Made by a program: the position numbers and the translations under genes. From assembly GCA_035540755.1 (NCBI GenBank), contig DATLGD010000099.1:1-35222 (forward strand): a DNA stretch of 35,222 nucleotides. Reading direction: 5' to 3'. The notes beneath the pieces are model-generated. The model saw only the letters and a list, made by a program, of their open reading frames with translations. It was not told where the DNA came from and ran no database searches. Of the stretch, positions 14,018-21,171 are shown one piece after another (position 1 is the stretch's first letter; each line of letters begins with the position of its first letter). The DNA is from DATLGD01 sp035540755. GTDB taxonomy: Bacteria > Actinomycetota > Actinomycetes > Mycobacteriales > SCTD01.

Positions 14018-15118
14018 ATGCGCCGCAGCGCCGCCCGCCGCTCGACCCCGCGCCCGTACCACCGGGCCGCCGCCCTCACGGGCGCCGCCCTCGTGACCGC
14101 GGCGGCGACCGCCGTCGTCCGTCGCCGGAGCCGCGGAGGCGTCCGCAACCCGGCCGCCGAGCCGGCCCGGTCCCGGCCGGCGCCGGTCCGTGGCCACGAG
14201 CGCACCGTGACCACCGAGGACGGCGTCGACCTGCACGTCGAGGAGCACGGGCCGGCCGGCGACGACGCCGCCGCGGTGCTGGTGCTCGCGCACGGCTACA
14301 CGCAGGCCTCCCGGCTGTGGAACGGCACGGTGCGCGACCTGCTGGCCGCCCGGCCCGACCTGCGGGTGGTCGTCTACGACCACCGCGGCCACGGCCGGTC
14401 CGGACGGGCCACGCAGGACAGCGCCACCCTCGAGCAGCTCGGCCGCGACCTCGCCGTCGTCGTCGAGGCGGTGTCGGGCGACCTGCCGGTGCTGCTCGGC
14501 GGACACTCGATGGGCGGCATGACGATCATGGCGCTGGCCGAGGCCCGCCCCGACCTGCTCGCCGACCGGGTCGCCGGCGTCGCCTTCGTCGGGACCTCCG
14601 CCGGTGAGCTCGCCGCGGTGGGCTGGGGCCTGCCGCGACCCCTCGTGCCAGTGTTCAAGAAGCTCCTGCCGCGGGCGAACGAGCTGGCCTGGAAGGCCGA
14701 GCAGAAGGGCCGCGCGCGCACGCAGATCGCCTGGTTCGAGGCCTTCGTGAACTTCTCGGCCGGCGCCGACCCGGCCGACGTGCAGGACGTGCTCGAGGTC
14801 CAGAAGCAGTGCTCGGCCGAGACGATGCACTTCTTCCTGGCGACCTTCGCGGGCCACGACCGGCTCGAGGCGCTGGCGACGATCGGCGACGTGCCGGTGC
14901 TCGTCGTCGTCGGCGAGGACGACCGGCTCTGCCCGGTCGCGCACAGCCGCCGGCTCGCCGAGGCGCTGCCGGGCGCCGAGCTCGTCGTCTTCCCCGGTGC
15001 CGGGCACATGGTCCACCTCGAGCGGCGGCCGGAGGTGAGCCGGCACCTGGCCCGGCTCGTCGACCGGGCGCTGGCGGCGCGGCGGACGACCGGCGCCGCC
15101 TACCCGGCGGCCGGCTGA
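14018..15118 (+). CDS. Alpha/beta hydrolase with an N-terminal membrane anchor
   Basis: A 366-residue protein. The first 40 residues are basic with one hydrophobic stretch (RAAALTGAALVTAAATAVV, about 16-34) followed by RRRSR, suggesting a signal anchor with the enzyme held at the membrane, or an arginine-rich export signal. The hydrolase fold follows: LVLAHGYTQASRLW carries the oxyanion HG, GGHSMGG carries the nucleophile S164, GEDDRLCP carries the acid (D301 or D302), and GAGHMVHLER carries H330. A helical lid lies between about 195 and 270. The ATG at 14018 follows AAGGAGGA by 7 nt. It lies 62 nt after the monooxygenase and shares its inverted-repeat element, pointing to esterase or lactonase work on the monooxygenase product. 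Confidence 0.88.
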   Translation: MRRSAARRSTPRPYHRAAALTGAALVTAAATAVVRRRSRGGVRNPAAEPARSRPAPVRGHERTVTTEDGVDLHVEEHGPAGDDAAAVLVLAHGYTQASRLWNGTVRDLLAARPDLRVVVYDHRGHGRSGRATQDSATLEQLGRDLAVVVEAVSGDLPVLLGGHSMGGMTIMALAEARPDLLADRVAGVAFVGTSAGELAAVGWGLPRPLVPVFKKLLPRANELAWKAEQKGRARTQIAWFEAFVNFSAGADPADVQDVLEVQKQCSAETMHFFLATFAGHDRLEALATIGDVPVLVVVGEDDRLCPVAHSRRLAEALPGAELVVFPGAGHMVHLERRPEVSRHLARLVDRALAARRTTGAAYPAAG

Positions 15119-15131
15119 ACCGAGGGCCGGG

Positions 15132-16343
15132 TCAGCCCGCCTCGGCCAGCAGGTCGGCCATCCTGGACACGCCCTTGACGAGGTCGTCGTCGCCGAGGGC
15201 GTACGACAGCCGGAAGTAGCCGGGGGTGCCGAACGCCTCGCCGGGCACGACGGCGACGCCGGCCTCCTCGAGCACCAGCTCGGCCAGCTCGACCGACGTC
15301 GACGGCGTCCGGCCGCGCAGCTGCTTGCCGAGCACGCCCTTGACCGACGGGTAGCAGTAGAAGGCGCCGTGCGGCTCCGGGCAGGTCACGCCCGGGATCT
15401 CGTTCAGCATCCGGACCATCGTCTGCCGCCGCCGGTCGAAGGCCGCGCGCATCTCCGCCACGGCCGACAGGTCGCCGCGCACCGCCTCGAGCGCCGCGAC
15501 CTGCGAGACGTTCGCGACGTTGCTGGTGGCGTGCGACTGCAGGTTGGTGGCCGCCTTCACGACGTCGGCCGGCCCGATCAGCCACCCGACCCGCCAGCCG
15601 GTCATCGCGTAGGTCTTCGCCACGCCGTTGACGACGACGCACGTGCCGGCCAGCTCCGGCACCGCGACCGGCATCGACACGTGCCGGGCGTCGCCGTAGA
15701 CCAGGTGCTCGTAGATCTCGTCGGCGACCACCCAGACGCCGTGCTCGAGCGCCCAGCGGCCGATCGCCTCGACCTCCTCCGGGCTGGCCACCGCGCCGGT
15801 CGGGTTCGACGGCGAGCACCACAGCAGCACCTTCGTGCGCTCGGTGCGGGCCGCCTCGAGCTGCTCGACCGTGACCCGGTAGCCCTGCTCCTCGGTGGTG
15901 ACGACGTCGACCGGGACGCCGCCGGCGAGCCGGATCGACTCCGGGTAGGTGGTCCAGTACGGCGCCGGCAGCAGCACCTCGTCGCCCGGGTCGAGCAGGG
16001 TCGCGAACGCCTCGTACACCGCCTGCTTGCCGCCGTTGGTGACCAGGACCTGCGCCGGCGCCACCTCGAGCCCGCTGTCGCGGCGGGTCTTGTCGGCGAT
16101 GGCCGCCTTGAGCTCGGGCAGGCCGCCGGCGGGGGTGTAGCGGTGCCAGCGGGGGTCGGCGCACGCCCGCTCCGCGGCACGGACCACGTACTCCGGCGTC
16201 GGGAAGTCGGGCTCGCCGGCGCCAAAGCCGACGACGTCCTCGCCGGCGGCCTTCTTGGCCTTGGCCTTGGCGTCGACGGCGAGGGTGGCCGACTCGGCGA
16301 TCCCGCCGACTCGGGCGGACACGCGGGCAGGGGGAGTGCTCAT
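15132..16343 (-). CDS. aspC: Aspartate aminotransferase, class I/II PLP enzyme
   Basis: A 403-residue fold type I aminotransferase of subgroup Ib. The PLP lysine is K243 in VAKTYAMTGWRVGW; upstream are NGGKQAVYEAFATLLDPGDE, the CSPSNPTGAV loop with the conserved Asn, and WVVADEIYEHLVY with the Asp and Tyr that hold the ring nitrogen and 3-hydroxyl. The C-terminal RLSYAL carries the carboxylate-binding Arg. It exchanges amino groups between aspartate and 2-oxoglutarate, possibly with broader range. The ATG (complement of 16341-16343) has no Shine-Dalgarno; a GACACT box ends 6 nt upstream, so a leaderless transcript is likely. In streptomycetes aspC also lies next to tRNA-Trp and secE. Its stop converges on the hydrolase with 13 nt between. 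Confidence 0.93.
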   Translation of the reverse strand: MSTPPARVSARVGGIAESATLAVDAKAKAKKAAGEDVVGFGAGEPDFPTPEYVVRAAERACADPRWHRYTPAGGLPELKAAIADKTRRDSGLEVAPAQVLVTNGGKQAVYEAFATLLDPGDEVLLPAPYWTTYPESIRLAGGVPVDVVTTEEQGYRVTVEQLEAARTERTKVLLWCSPSNPTGAVASPEEVEAIGRWALEHGVWVVADEIYEHLVYGDARHVSMPVAVPELAGTCVVVNGVAKTYAMTGWRVGWLIGPADVVKAATNLQSHATSNVANVSQVAALEAVRGDLSAVAEMRAAFDRRRQTMVRMLNEIPGVTCPEPHGAFYCYPSVKGVLGKQLRGRTPSTSVELAELVLEEAGVAVVPGEAFGTPGYFRLSYALGDDDLVKGVSRMADLLAEAG

Positions 16344-16446
16344 GCGGCCAGTGTCCCAGCCACGACCCGGGCCGCGCCCGCCGCCCGGCCGAGGGGGCGT
16401 CCGTCCGGGGTCGGCCCGCGGTTCGCCGTCCGGTGGCCCCGGCACG

Positions 16447-16452
16447 TACACT
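16447..16452 (+). promoter_or_regulatory. -10 box ahead of tRNA-Trp
   Basis: TACACT fits TANNNT and lies 63 nt before the mature tRNA 5' end. It is the only good candidate between aspC and tRNA-Trp, and may also feed secE and nusG since no terminator hairpin is evident after the tRNA. Confidence 0.4.
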
Positions 16453-16515
16453 CGACGCCTCGGGGGCCGGAGCCTCTGCTCCGGCGCGCGCCCGGGCGGG
16501 GGTCGCAGCCCCCGG

Positions 16516-16589
16516 AGGGGTGTAGCTCAGTTGGCCAGAGCGCCGGTCTCCAAAACCGGATGTCGCAGGTTCGACTCCTGTCACCCCTG
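16516..16589 (+). tRNA. tRNA-Trp (anticodon CCA)
   Basis: A 74-nt cloverleaf: acceptor AGGGGTG (16516-16522) pairs with CACCCCT (16582-16588), discriminator G16589, as expected for tryptophan. The anticodon stem CCGGT/ACCGG closes CTCCAAA, giving CCA at 16550-16552. CCA is not encoded at the 3' end. The trpT-secE-nusG order is standard in actinomycetes. Confidence 0.97.
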
Positions 16590-16716
16590 CAGGACGGCAG
16601 GGCACCGGCCCGGAGCGCTGCCGCCGGCAGGACGCACACCAGCACGCACGCACGGCAGACGGACGGGCGCAGCCGCCGGCACACCGGTCCGGCACACCAG
16701 ACAGAGACGGGGACGC

Positions 16717-17022
16717 ATGAGTGACAGCGCGGGGGCCGCGACCGGCCTCGGCTCTGCGGACGACCGCGACCCCGACCGCTCGGGGAGCACGCGGGTCAAG
16801 GGCGAGCGCCAGGGCAACCCGGTCAGCCGCCTGTTCCGCCGCATTCTCACCTTCTACCGGCAGGTGGTGGCCGAGCTCCGCAAGGTGATCTGGCCGACCC
16901 GCCGCGAGCTGGTCACCTACACCGCGGTGGTGCTGGTCTTCGTGCTGTTCATGGTGGCGGTGGTCAGCCTGTACGACTTCGGCGCCAGCCAGGGCGTCCT
17001 CCGGGTGTTCGGAGACGGCTAG
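16717..17022 (+). CDS. secE: Preprotein translocase subunit SecE
   Basis: A 101-residue single-pass membrane protein that clamps SecY in the translocon. The amphipathic helix FYRQVVAELRKVIWPTRREL, with its invariant KVxWP, precedes the one transmembrane segment (VTYTAVVLVFVLFMVAVVSLYDF, about 68-90). About 35 hydrophilic residues at the N-terminus (DDRDPDRSGSTRVKGERQ) are typical of actinobacterial SecE. The ATG at 16717 has a weak GACGGGGACG upstream; the frame is open further 5' but crosses the tRNA. nusG follows after 72 nt. Confidence 0.95.
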   Translation: MSDSAGAATGLGSADDRDPDRSGSTRVKGERQGNPVSRLFRRILTFYRQVVAELRKVIWPTRRELVTYTAVVLVFVLFMVAVVSLYDFGASQGVLRVFGDG

Positions 17023-17094
17023 CCCGTCCGCCGCCCCGCTCCGCCCGCCGCCGACCGACCCCGCCAGCACACCCCCGACGAGAAGGACGTGTCC

Positions 17095-18105
17095 GTGTCC
17101 GAGTACAGCCCGAACGACGACTCCGCCGCCGGCGCGCCGTCGTCCGAGCAGGGCGAGGCCGTGTACGGCGGCGGGGGAGCCGGCGAGCCCGGCAGCCCCG
17201 CTCCGGGACGCGACCCCGGCGACGACCTGGCCGACCCCGCGCAGGACCTCGCCGACGTCGCCGACGCACCCGCCGGTGTCGCCGACGAGCTGGCCGGGCT
17301 GGACACGGGCACGGGACCTGCCGACGACCGGTCCACCGTGACCTCCACCGAGGCCGGGACGCAGGCCGCCGACCTCGACGAGCTCGGTGCCGGCGGCGTC
17401 GACGACGCCCCGAGCGGCTACCTCGACGACGCCGCGCCCGAGGGCGTCGCCCCCGCGTCCGTCGACGCCGAGCGCGACGCCGCGGCCGACGCCGTCGGGC
17501 TGCCGGCCGCCGCGGCCGACCAGGCGGACGAGGACCTCGACCCGGCGGAGGCGCTGAAGCGCACGCTGTCCGGGCTGCCCGGCGACTGGTACGTGATCCA
17601 CTCCTACGCCGGTTACGAGAACAAGGTGAAGGCCAACCTCGAGAGCCGGATCAGCTCGCTCAACGTCGAGGACTACATCTTCCAGATCGAGGTGCCCACC
17701 GAGGAGGTCACCGAGGTCAAGGGCGGCAAGCGCCAGCAGGTCACCCGCAAGAAGCTGCCCGGGTACCTGTTCGTCCGGATGGACCTCACCGACGAGTCGT
17801 GGTCGGCGGTGCGCAACACCCCCGGCGTCACCGGCTTCGTCGGCCACACCTCGAAGCCCTCGCCGCTGACCATCGACGAGGTCGTCAAGCAGCTCGCACC
17901 GCCGCGGCAGAAGGCCGTCGTCGCGACCAAGAGCGTCGACTTCGAGGTCGGCGAGTCGATCACCGTCACCGACGGCCCGTTCGCCACGCTCCCGGCGACC
18001 ATCAACGAGGTCAACCTCGACAGCCAGAAGCTCAAGGTGCTGGTGTCCATCTTCGGCCGCGAGACGCCGGTCGAGCTGTCGTTCAACCAGGTCCAGAAGC
18101 TCTAG
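17095..18105 (+). CDS. nusG: Transcription termination/antitermination factor NusG
   Basis: A 336-residue NusG, long because about 160 acidic, Ala/Asp-rich residues precede the conserved part; E. coli NusG has 181. The NGN domain starts at GDWYVIHSYAGYENKVK (residue 163) and holds KKLPGYLFVRMDLTDESW; the KOW domain near the end reads FEVGESITVTDGPFATLPAT. NusG binds RNA polymerase across the clamp and links it to Rho or the ribosome. GTG 17095 was preferred since AGAAGGA lies 7 nt upstream; a GTG two codons earlier is too close to it. The neighbouring rplK follows after 31 nt, the universal nusG-rplK-rplA order. Confidence 0.95.
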   Translation: MSEYSPNDDSAAGAPSSEQGEAVYGGGGAGEPGSPAPGRDPGDDLADPAQDLADVADAPAGVADELAGLDTGTGPADDRSTVTSTEAGTQAADLDELGAGGVDDAPSGYLDDAAPEGVAPASVDAERDAAADAVGLPAAAADQADEDLDPAEALKRTLSGLPGDWYVIHSYAGYENKVKANLESRISSLNVEDYIFQIEVPTEEVTEVKGGKRQQVTRKKLPGYLFVRMDLTDESWSAVRNTPGVTGFVGHTSKPSPLTIDEVVKQLAPPRQKAVVATKSVDFEVGESITVTDGPFATLPATINEVNLDSQKLKVLVSIFGRETPVELSFNQVQKL

Positions 18106-18136
18106 TCCACCCACCCCTGCTCAGGAAACGACAACC

Positions 18137-18568
18137 ATGCCTCCCAAGAAGAAGCTCGCCGGCGTCATCAAGCTGCAGATCAAGGCCGGCGCCGCGACGC
18201 CCGCCCCGCCGGTCGGCCCGGCGCTGGGCCAGCACGGCGTCAACATCATGGAGTTCTGCAAGCAGTACAACGCCGCCACCGAGGCTCAGCGCGGTGACAT
18301 CGTGCCGGTGGAGATCAGCGTCTTCGAGGACCGCTCCTTCACCTTCATCACCAAGACGCCGCCGGCGGCCCGCATGATCCTCAAGGCCGCCGGCCTCGAG
18401 AAGGGCTCCTCGACGCCGCACACGGTCAAGGCCGGCTCGATCACCCGCGCGCAGGCGCAGGAGATCGCGCAGACCAAGATGCAGGACCTCAACGCCAACG
18501 ACCTCGACGCCGCCACGAAGATCATCGAGGGCACCGCCCGCCAGATGGGCATCACCGTCAAGGACTGA
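18137..18568 (+). CDS. rplK: 50S ribosomal protein L11
   Basis: A 143-residue L11 of normal length. The N-terminal IKLQIKAGAATPAPPVGPAL, with its conserved proline run, and the C-terminal rRNA-binding domain (TPPAARMILKAAGLEKGS ... GTARQMGI) are both intact. L11 forms the base of the L7/L12 stalk at the GTPase centre and is needed for stringent-response sensing by Rel. Start: ATG 18137, with CAGGAAAC upstream. It lies 31 nt after nusG and is separated from rplA by 165 nt containing a hairpin. Confidence 0.97.
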   Translation: MPPKKKLAGVIKLQIKAGAATPAPPVGPALGQHGVNIMEFCKQYNAATEAQRGDIVPVEISVFEDRSFTFITKTPPAARMILKAAGLEKGSSTPHTVKAGSITRAQAQEIAQTKMQDLNANDLDAATKIIEGTARQMGITVKD

Positions 18569-18665
18569 CCTGACCCCCGCTGCGTCCGCGTCCTGGCACA
18601 CCAGGCCCGCGGGCGCGGTCGGACGCACCGCCGTACCAGCACGGCACGACAGCACGCCCGTGGGA

Positions 18666-18686
18666 GGGCGCGGACGGTCCGCGCCC
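18666..18686 (+). other. Hairpin in the rplK-rplA spacer
   Basis: GGGCGCGGA-cgg-TCCGCGCCC, nine perfect base pairs with a 3-nt loop, 48 nt before the rplA start. The 165-nt spacer holds no gene. The hairpin may be a processing or attenuation element, or part of an L1 binding site, since L1 represses its own mRNA in other bacteria; the sequence does not show which. Confidence 0.4.
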
Positions 18687-18733
18687 GCACGCACCACGAC
18701 CGCCGGCCCGCCCGGCAGGACAGGAACCCGCAG

Positions 18734-19444
18734 ATGAAGCGCAGCAAGGCCTACCGCGCCGCAGCCGAGAAGGTCGACGCCGACAAGCTCCACACCCCGG
18801 TCGAGGCGGTGCGGCTCGCCAAGGAGACCTCGGTCACCAAGTACGACGCCACCGTCGAGGTCGCCATGCGCCTCGGCGTCGACCCGCGCAAGGCCGACCA
18901 GATGGTCCGCGGGACGGTCAACCTCCCGCACGGCACCGGCAAGACCGCCCGTGTGATCGTCTTCGCCGCGGGCGAGAAGGCCGCCGAGGCCGAGGCCGCC
19001 GGTGCCGACGTGGTGGGCGCCGACGACCTCATCGAGCGCATCCAGGGCGGCTTCCTCGACTTCGATGCCGCCGTCGCGACGCCCGACCAGATGGGCAAGG
19101 TCGGCAAGGTGGCCCGCATCCTCGGCCCCCGCGGCCTGATGCCGAACCCGAAGACCGGCACGGTCACCAACGACGTCACCAAGGCCGTCAGCGACATCAA
19201 GGGCGGCAAGGTCAACTTCCGGGTGGACAAGGCCGCGAACCTGCACCTGGTCATCGGCAAGGCGTCCTTCGACGAGAAGAAGCTGGTCGAGAACTACGCC
19301 GCGGCGCTCGACGAGGTCAGCCGCGCCAAGCCGGCCACCAGCAAGGGCAAGTACCTGCGCAAGATCGTCGTCGCGACGACGATGGGTCCCGGCATCCAGG
19401 TCGACCCGGGCCGCACGCGCAACCTCGCCGACGACGACGCCTGA
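18734..19444 (+). CDS. rplA: 50S ribosomal protein L1
   Basis: A 236-residue L1 of usual length (about 230-240). The family's central block KVARILGPRGLMPNPKTGTV is present, and the N-terminal KRSKAYRAAAEKVDADKL and C-terminal GPGIQVDPGRTR agree with actinobacterial L1. L1 forms the mobile stalk at the E site and can bind its own mRNA as a repressor. The ATG at 18734 follows CAGGAACCCGCAG; a stronger ribosome binding site is not seen. A 14-bp terminator hairpin begins 20 nt after the stop, so rplK-rplA end as a unit separate from rplJ-rplL. Confidence 0.97.
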   Translation: MKRSKAYRAAAEKVDADKLHTPVEAVRLAKETSVTKYDATVEVAMRLGVDPRKADQMVRGTVNLPHGTGKTARVIVFAAGEKAAEAEAAGADVVGADDLIERIQGGFLDFDAAVATPDQMGKVGKVARILGPRGLMPNPKTGTVTNDVTKAVSDIKGGKVNFRVDKAANLHLVIGKASFDEKKLVENYAAALDEVSRAKPATSKGKYLRKIVVATTMGPGIQVDPGRTRNLADDDA

Positions 19445-19464
19445 CCCGCGACACCCCGCACCTC

Positions 19465-19496
19465 CCGAGAGCCCGGCCGAGCGGCCGGGCTCTCGG
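19465..19496 (+). terminator. Terminator of the secE-nusG-rplKA unit
   Basis: CCGAGAGCCCGGCC (19465-19478), loop GAGC, GGCCGGGCTCTCGG (19483-19496): 14 perfect base pairs with a 4-nt loop, 20 nt after the rplA stop. The following bases (CGTCTCGCCCCC) contain few Ts. Confidence 0.8.
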
Positions 19497-19516
19497 CGTC
19501 TCGCCCCCGCCCACGC

Positions 19517-19666
19517 GGAGCCCTCCCGACGGCTTCGGGACGCCGCGAAACCGTGGGGAGCCCTGCTGGCGGTCAGGGGGCGGCGCCGTCGGGAGCCCTC
19601 CCGACGGCTTCGGGACGCCGCGAGACCGTGGGGAGCCCTCCTGGCGGACGCTGGGCCGGCTCGTCG
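19517..19666. repeat. 75-bp tandem direct repeat (two units) between rplA and rplJ
   Basis: The first 56 nt of each period (19517-19572 and 19592-19647) match at 54 positions; the two starts are exactly 75 nt apart. The octamer GGAGCCCT occurs at 19517, 19557, 19592, 19632 and again at 19678. Each unit holds a hairpin TCCCGA-cggct-TCGGGA, and the junction forms a stronger one, GCCGTCGGGA-gccc-TCCCGACGGC (19585-19608). It is not coding. It sits just upstream of the rplJ promoter. It may belong to a dispersed intergenic repeat family of this genome. Confidence 0.75.
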
Positions 19667-19693
19667 ACGGCCGGCCCGGAGCCCTGCTAGTCT
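19664..19693 (+). promoter_or_regulatory. rplJ-rplL promoter
   Basis: TCGACG (19664-19669) and TAGTCT (19688-19693) are separated by 18 nt, a good sigma-70-type layout. The predicted transcription start at about 19700 coincides with the first bases of the L10-type leader. The -10 hexamer is the same as that ahead of tRNA-Thr. Confidence 0.6.
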
Positions 19694-19699
19694 GGTCCG

Positions 19700-19850
19700 C
19701 AGCCCAAGACCGCCGGTCGCTGTCCGCTCCCCGAGCAGGCAGCCGAAGGCCCCGCCTCGTGCGGGCGGCCCGCGCAGGTGACACGGACAGACCCGGCTCC
19801 GGCCGGGAGCCTCTGACGCCCCGTGCGCATCTGCGCCGGGGCGTTCGTCG
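19700..19850 (+). ncRNA. L10 leader, autoregulatory mRNA structure of rplJ-rplL
   Basis: The leader has the marks of the ribosomal L10 leader found across Gram-positives: AAGACCGCCGGTCG near the start, TGTCCG (19721-19726) pairing with CGGACA (19784-19789), the inner helix CCCGC/GCGGG, and the conserved CGCAGGTGACACGGACA stretch in which the kink-turn-type binding site for L10(L12)4 is expected. A terminator-like hairpin closes it: ACGCCCCG (19816-19823) with CGGGGCGT (19837-19844), then TCGTCGTT. Binding of excess L10-L12 would favour early termination or block rplJ translation. The call rests on recalled consensus features and not on a covariance-model score. Confidence 0.75.
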
Positions 19851-19902
19851 TTCCGGAGCCGTCGCCGCCCAGGCGACCGGTCCGACCCCCGACAGGAGGC
19901 GC

Positions 19903-20667
19903 ATGACCGCCGACACCGTCGCCAGCCCGACGTCGACGGACCAGGCGCGCGAGCACAAGCGCGCCACCGTCCGGCCCGACAAGGCCGAGGCCGTCGCCCA
20001 GCTCGCCGAGGCCTTCCGCACGGCGTCCGCCGCCGTGCTCACCGAGTACCGCGGCCTGTCCGTCAAGCAGATCACCGAGCTGCGCGTCGCCCTCGGCGGC
20101 GAGACCTCGTACTCGGTGGTCAAGAACTCGCTGACCAGCATCGCTGCGAAGGACGCCGACCTCGAGGGGCTCGACGACCTGCTCACCGGCCCGACCGCTG
20201 TCGCATTCGTCGGCGGCGACCCGGTCGAGGCCGCCAAGGCCATCCGCGACTTCGCCAAGGCCAACCCCGTGCTCGTCGTCAAGGGCGGCGTCATGGACGG
20301 CAAGGCGCTGTCGGCCGACGAGGTGCGCAAGCTGGCCGACCTCGAGTCGCGCGAGGTGCTGCTCGGCAAGCTGGCGGGCGCCATGCTCGCGAGCCTCAGC
20401 CAGGCCGTGTACCTGCTCAACGCGCCGCTGGCGCAGGCGGCCCGCCTCGCCGGCGCGCTGCAGCAGAAGGCCACCGAGGACCCGTCGGTCATCGGCGGCG
20501 CGGGCACGCCCGCCGAGACGGTCGAGGACCGGGTCGAGGCGGCCGTCACCGCCGAGGCCGAGGCCCCGTCCGCCGAGGCGGTCGACGAGCCCGCAGCCGA
20601 CGCCCCGGTCGCCGAGGCGCCGGACAGCGAGACCAGCACCAGCACCGACAGCCAGACCCCCGCGTAA
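19903..20667 (+). CDS. rplJ: 50S ribosomal protein L10 with a long acidic C-terminal tail
   Basis: A 254-residue L10. The rRNA-binding N-terminal domain is normal (AVLTEYRGLSVKQITELRVA; SYSVVKNSLTSIAA; GPTAVAFV), and the C-terminal helix that carries L7/L12 dimers is present (LLGKLAGAMLASLSQAVYLL, then APLAQAARLAGALQQK). The family normally ends near residue 175-190; here some 65 more residues follow, almost all Ala, Glu, Asp, Pro, Ser and Thr (EAEAPSAEAVDEPAADAPVA). This tail is probably disordered; its role is unknown. The ATG at 19903 follows CAGGAGGC with good spacing; the open frame further upstream lies in the leader and is not translated. Confidence 0.96.
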   Translation: MTADTVASPTSTDQAREHKRATVRPDKAEAVAQLAEAFRTASAAVLTEYRGLSVKQITELRVALGGETSYSVVKNSLTSIAAKDADLEGLDDLLTGPTAVAFVGGDPVEAAKAIRDFAKANPVLVVKGGVMDGKALSADEVRKLADLESREVLLGKLAGAMLASLSQAVYLLNAPLAQAARLAGALQQKATEDPSVIGGAGTPAETVEDRVEAAVTAEAEAPSAEAVDEPAADAPVAEAPDSETSTSTDSQTPA

Positions 20668-20741
20668 GACCGGCTCCGGCCGACCCTCCCACCCCGCCGC
20701 GAGCCGGCACCCCCGGACGCACCGATCGAAAGGACGCCACC

Positions 20742-21134
20742 ATGGCGAAGCTCAGCACCGACGAGCTCCTGAACGCCTTCAAGGAGATGACGCTGATCGA
20801 GCTCAGCGAGTTCGTGAAGCAGTTCGAGGAGACCTTCGGCGTCACCGCCGCCGCGCCCGTCGCCGTCGCCGCCGCGCCGGCAGCCGGTGGCGCTGCCGGC
20901 GGCGACGACGCTGCCGTCGAGCAGGACGAGTTCGACGTCGTCCTCGAGGCTGCCGGCGACAAGAAGATCCAGGTCATCAAGGAGGTGCGCGGCCTCACGA
21001 GCCTCGGCCTCAAGGAGGCCAAGGACCTCGTCGACGGCGCCCCGAAGCCGATCCTCGAGAAGGTCAACAAGGAGGCCGCCGACAAGGCCAAGGCCGCCCT
21101 CGAGGGCGCCGGCGCCACGGTCACCGTCAAGTAG
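20742..21134 (+). CDS. rplL: 50S ribosomal protein L7/L12
   Basis: A 130-residue L7/L12 with all parts in order: N-terminal dimerisation helices (TDELLNAFKEMTLIELSEFV), an Ala/Gly-rich hinge (about residues 34-60), and the C-terminal domain EFDVVLEAAGDKKIQVIKEV ... GLTSLGLKEAKDLVDGAP that recruits GTPase factors. Several copies form the ribosomal stalk through L10. The ATG follows GAAAGGA. It is 74 nt from rplJ and is followed after 37 nt by a very strong palindrome, the end of the unit. Confidence 0.98.
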   Translation: MAKLSTDELLNAFKEMTLIELSEFVKQFEETFGVTAAAPVAVAAAPAAGGAAGGDDAAVEQDEFDVVLEAAGDKKIQVIKEVRGLTSLGLKEAKDLVDGAPKPILEKVNKEAADKAKAALEGAGATVTVK

Positions 21135-21171
21135 CACCCAGCCCGGGCCGACCAGGCCCGGCAGGCACGGC

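Noticed and set aside
15100..18114. A 1004-codon open frame on the minus strand across aspC, tRNA-Trp, secE and nusG
   Set aside because: It crosses a tRNA and well-supported genes on both strands in another frame; its composition is typical of GC-rich shadow frames and no domain is recognisable.
19517..19666. Insertion sequence or MITE as origin of the 75-bp repeat
   Set aside because: No terminal inverted repeats bounding a unit, no target-site duplication and no transposase; kept only as a tandem repeat.
19759..19902. N-terminal extension of L10 by the open frame upstream
   Set aside because: This stretch is the structured leader; the ATG at 19903 has CAGGAGG and matches the family's start.
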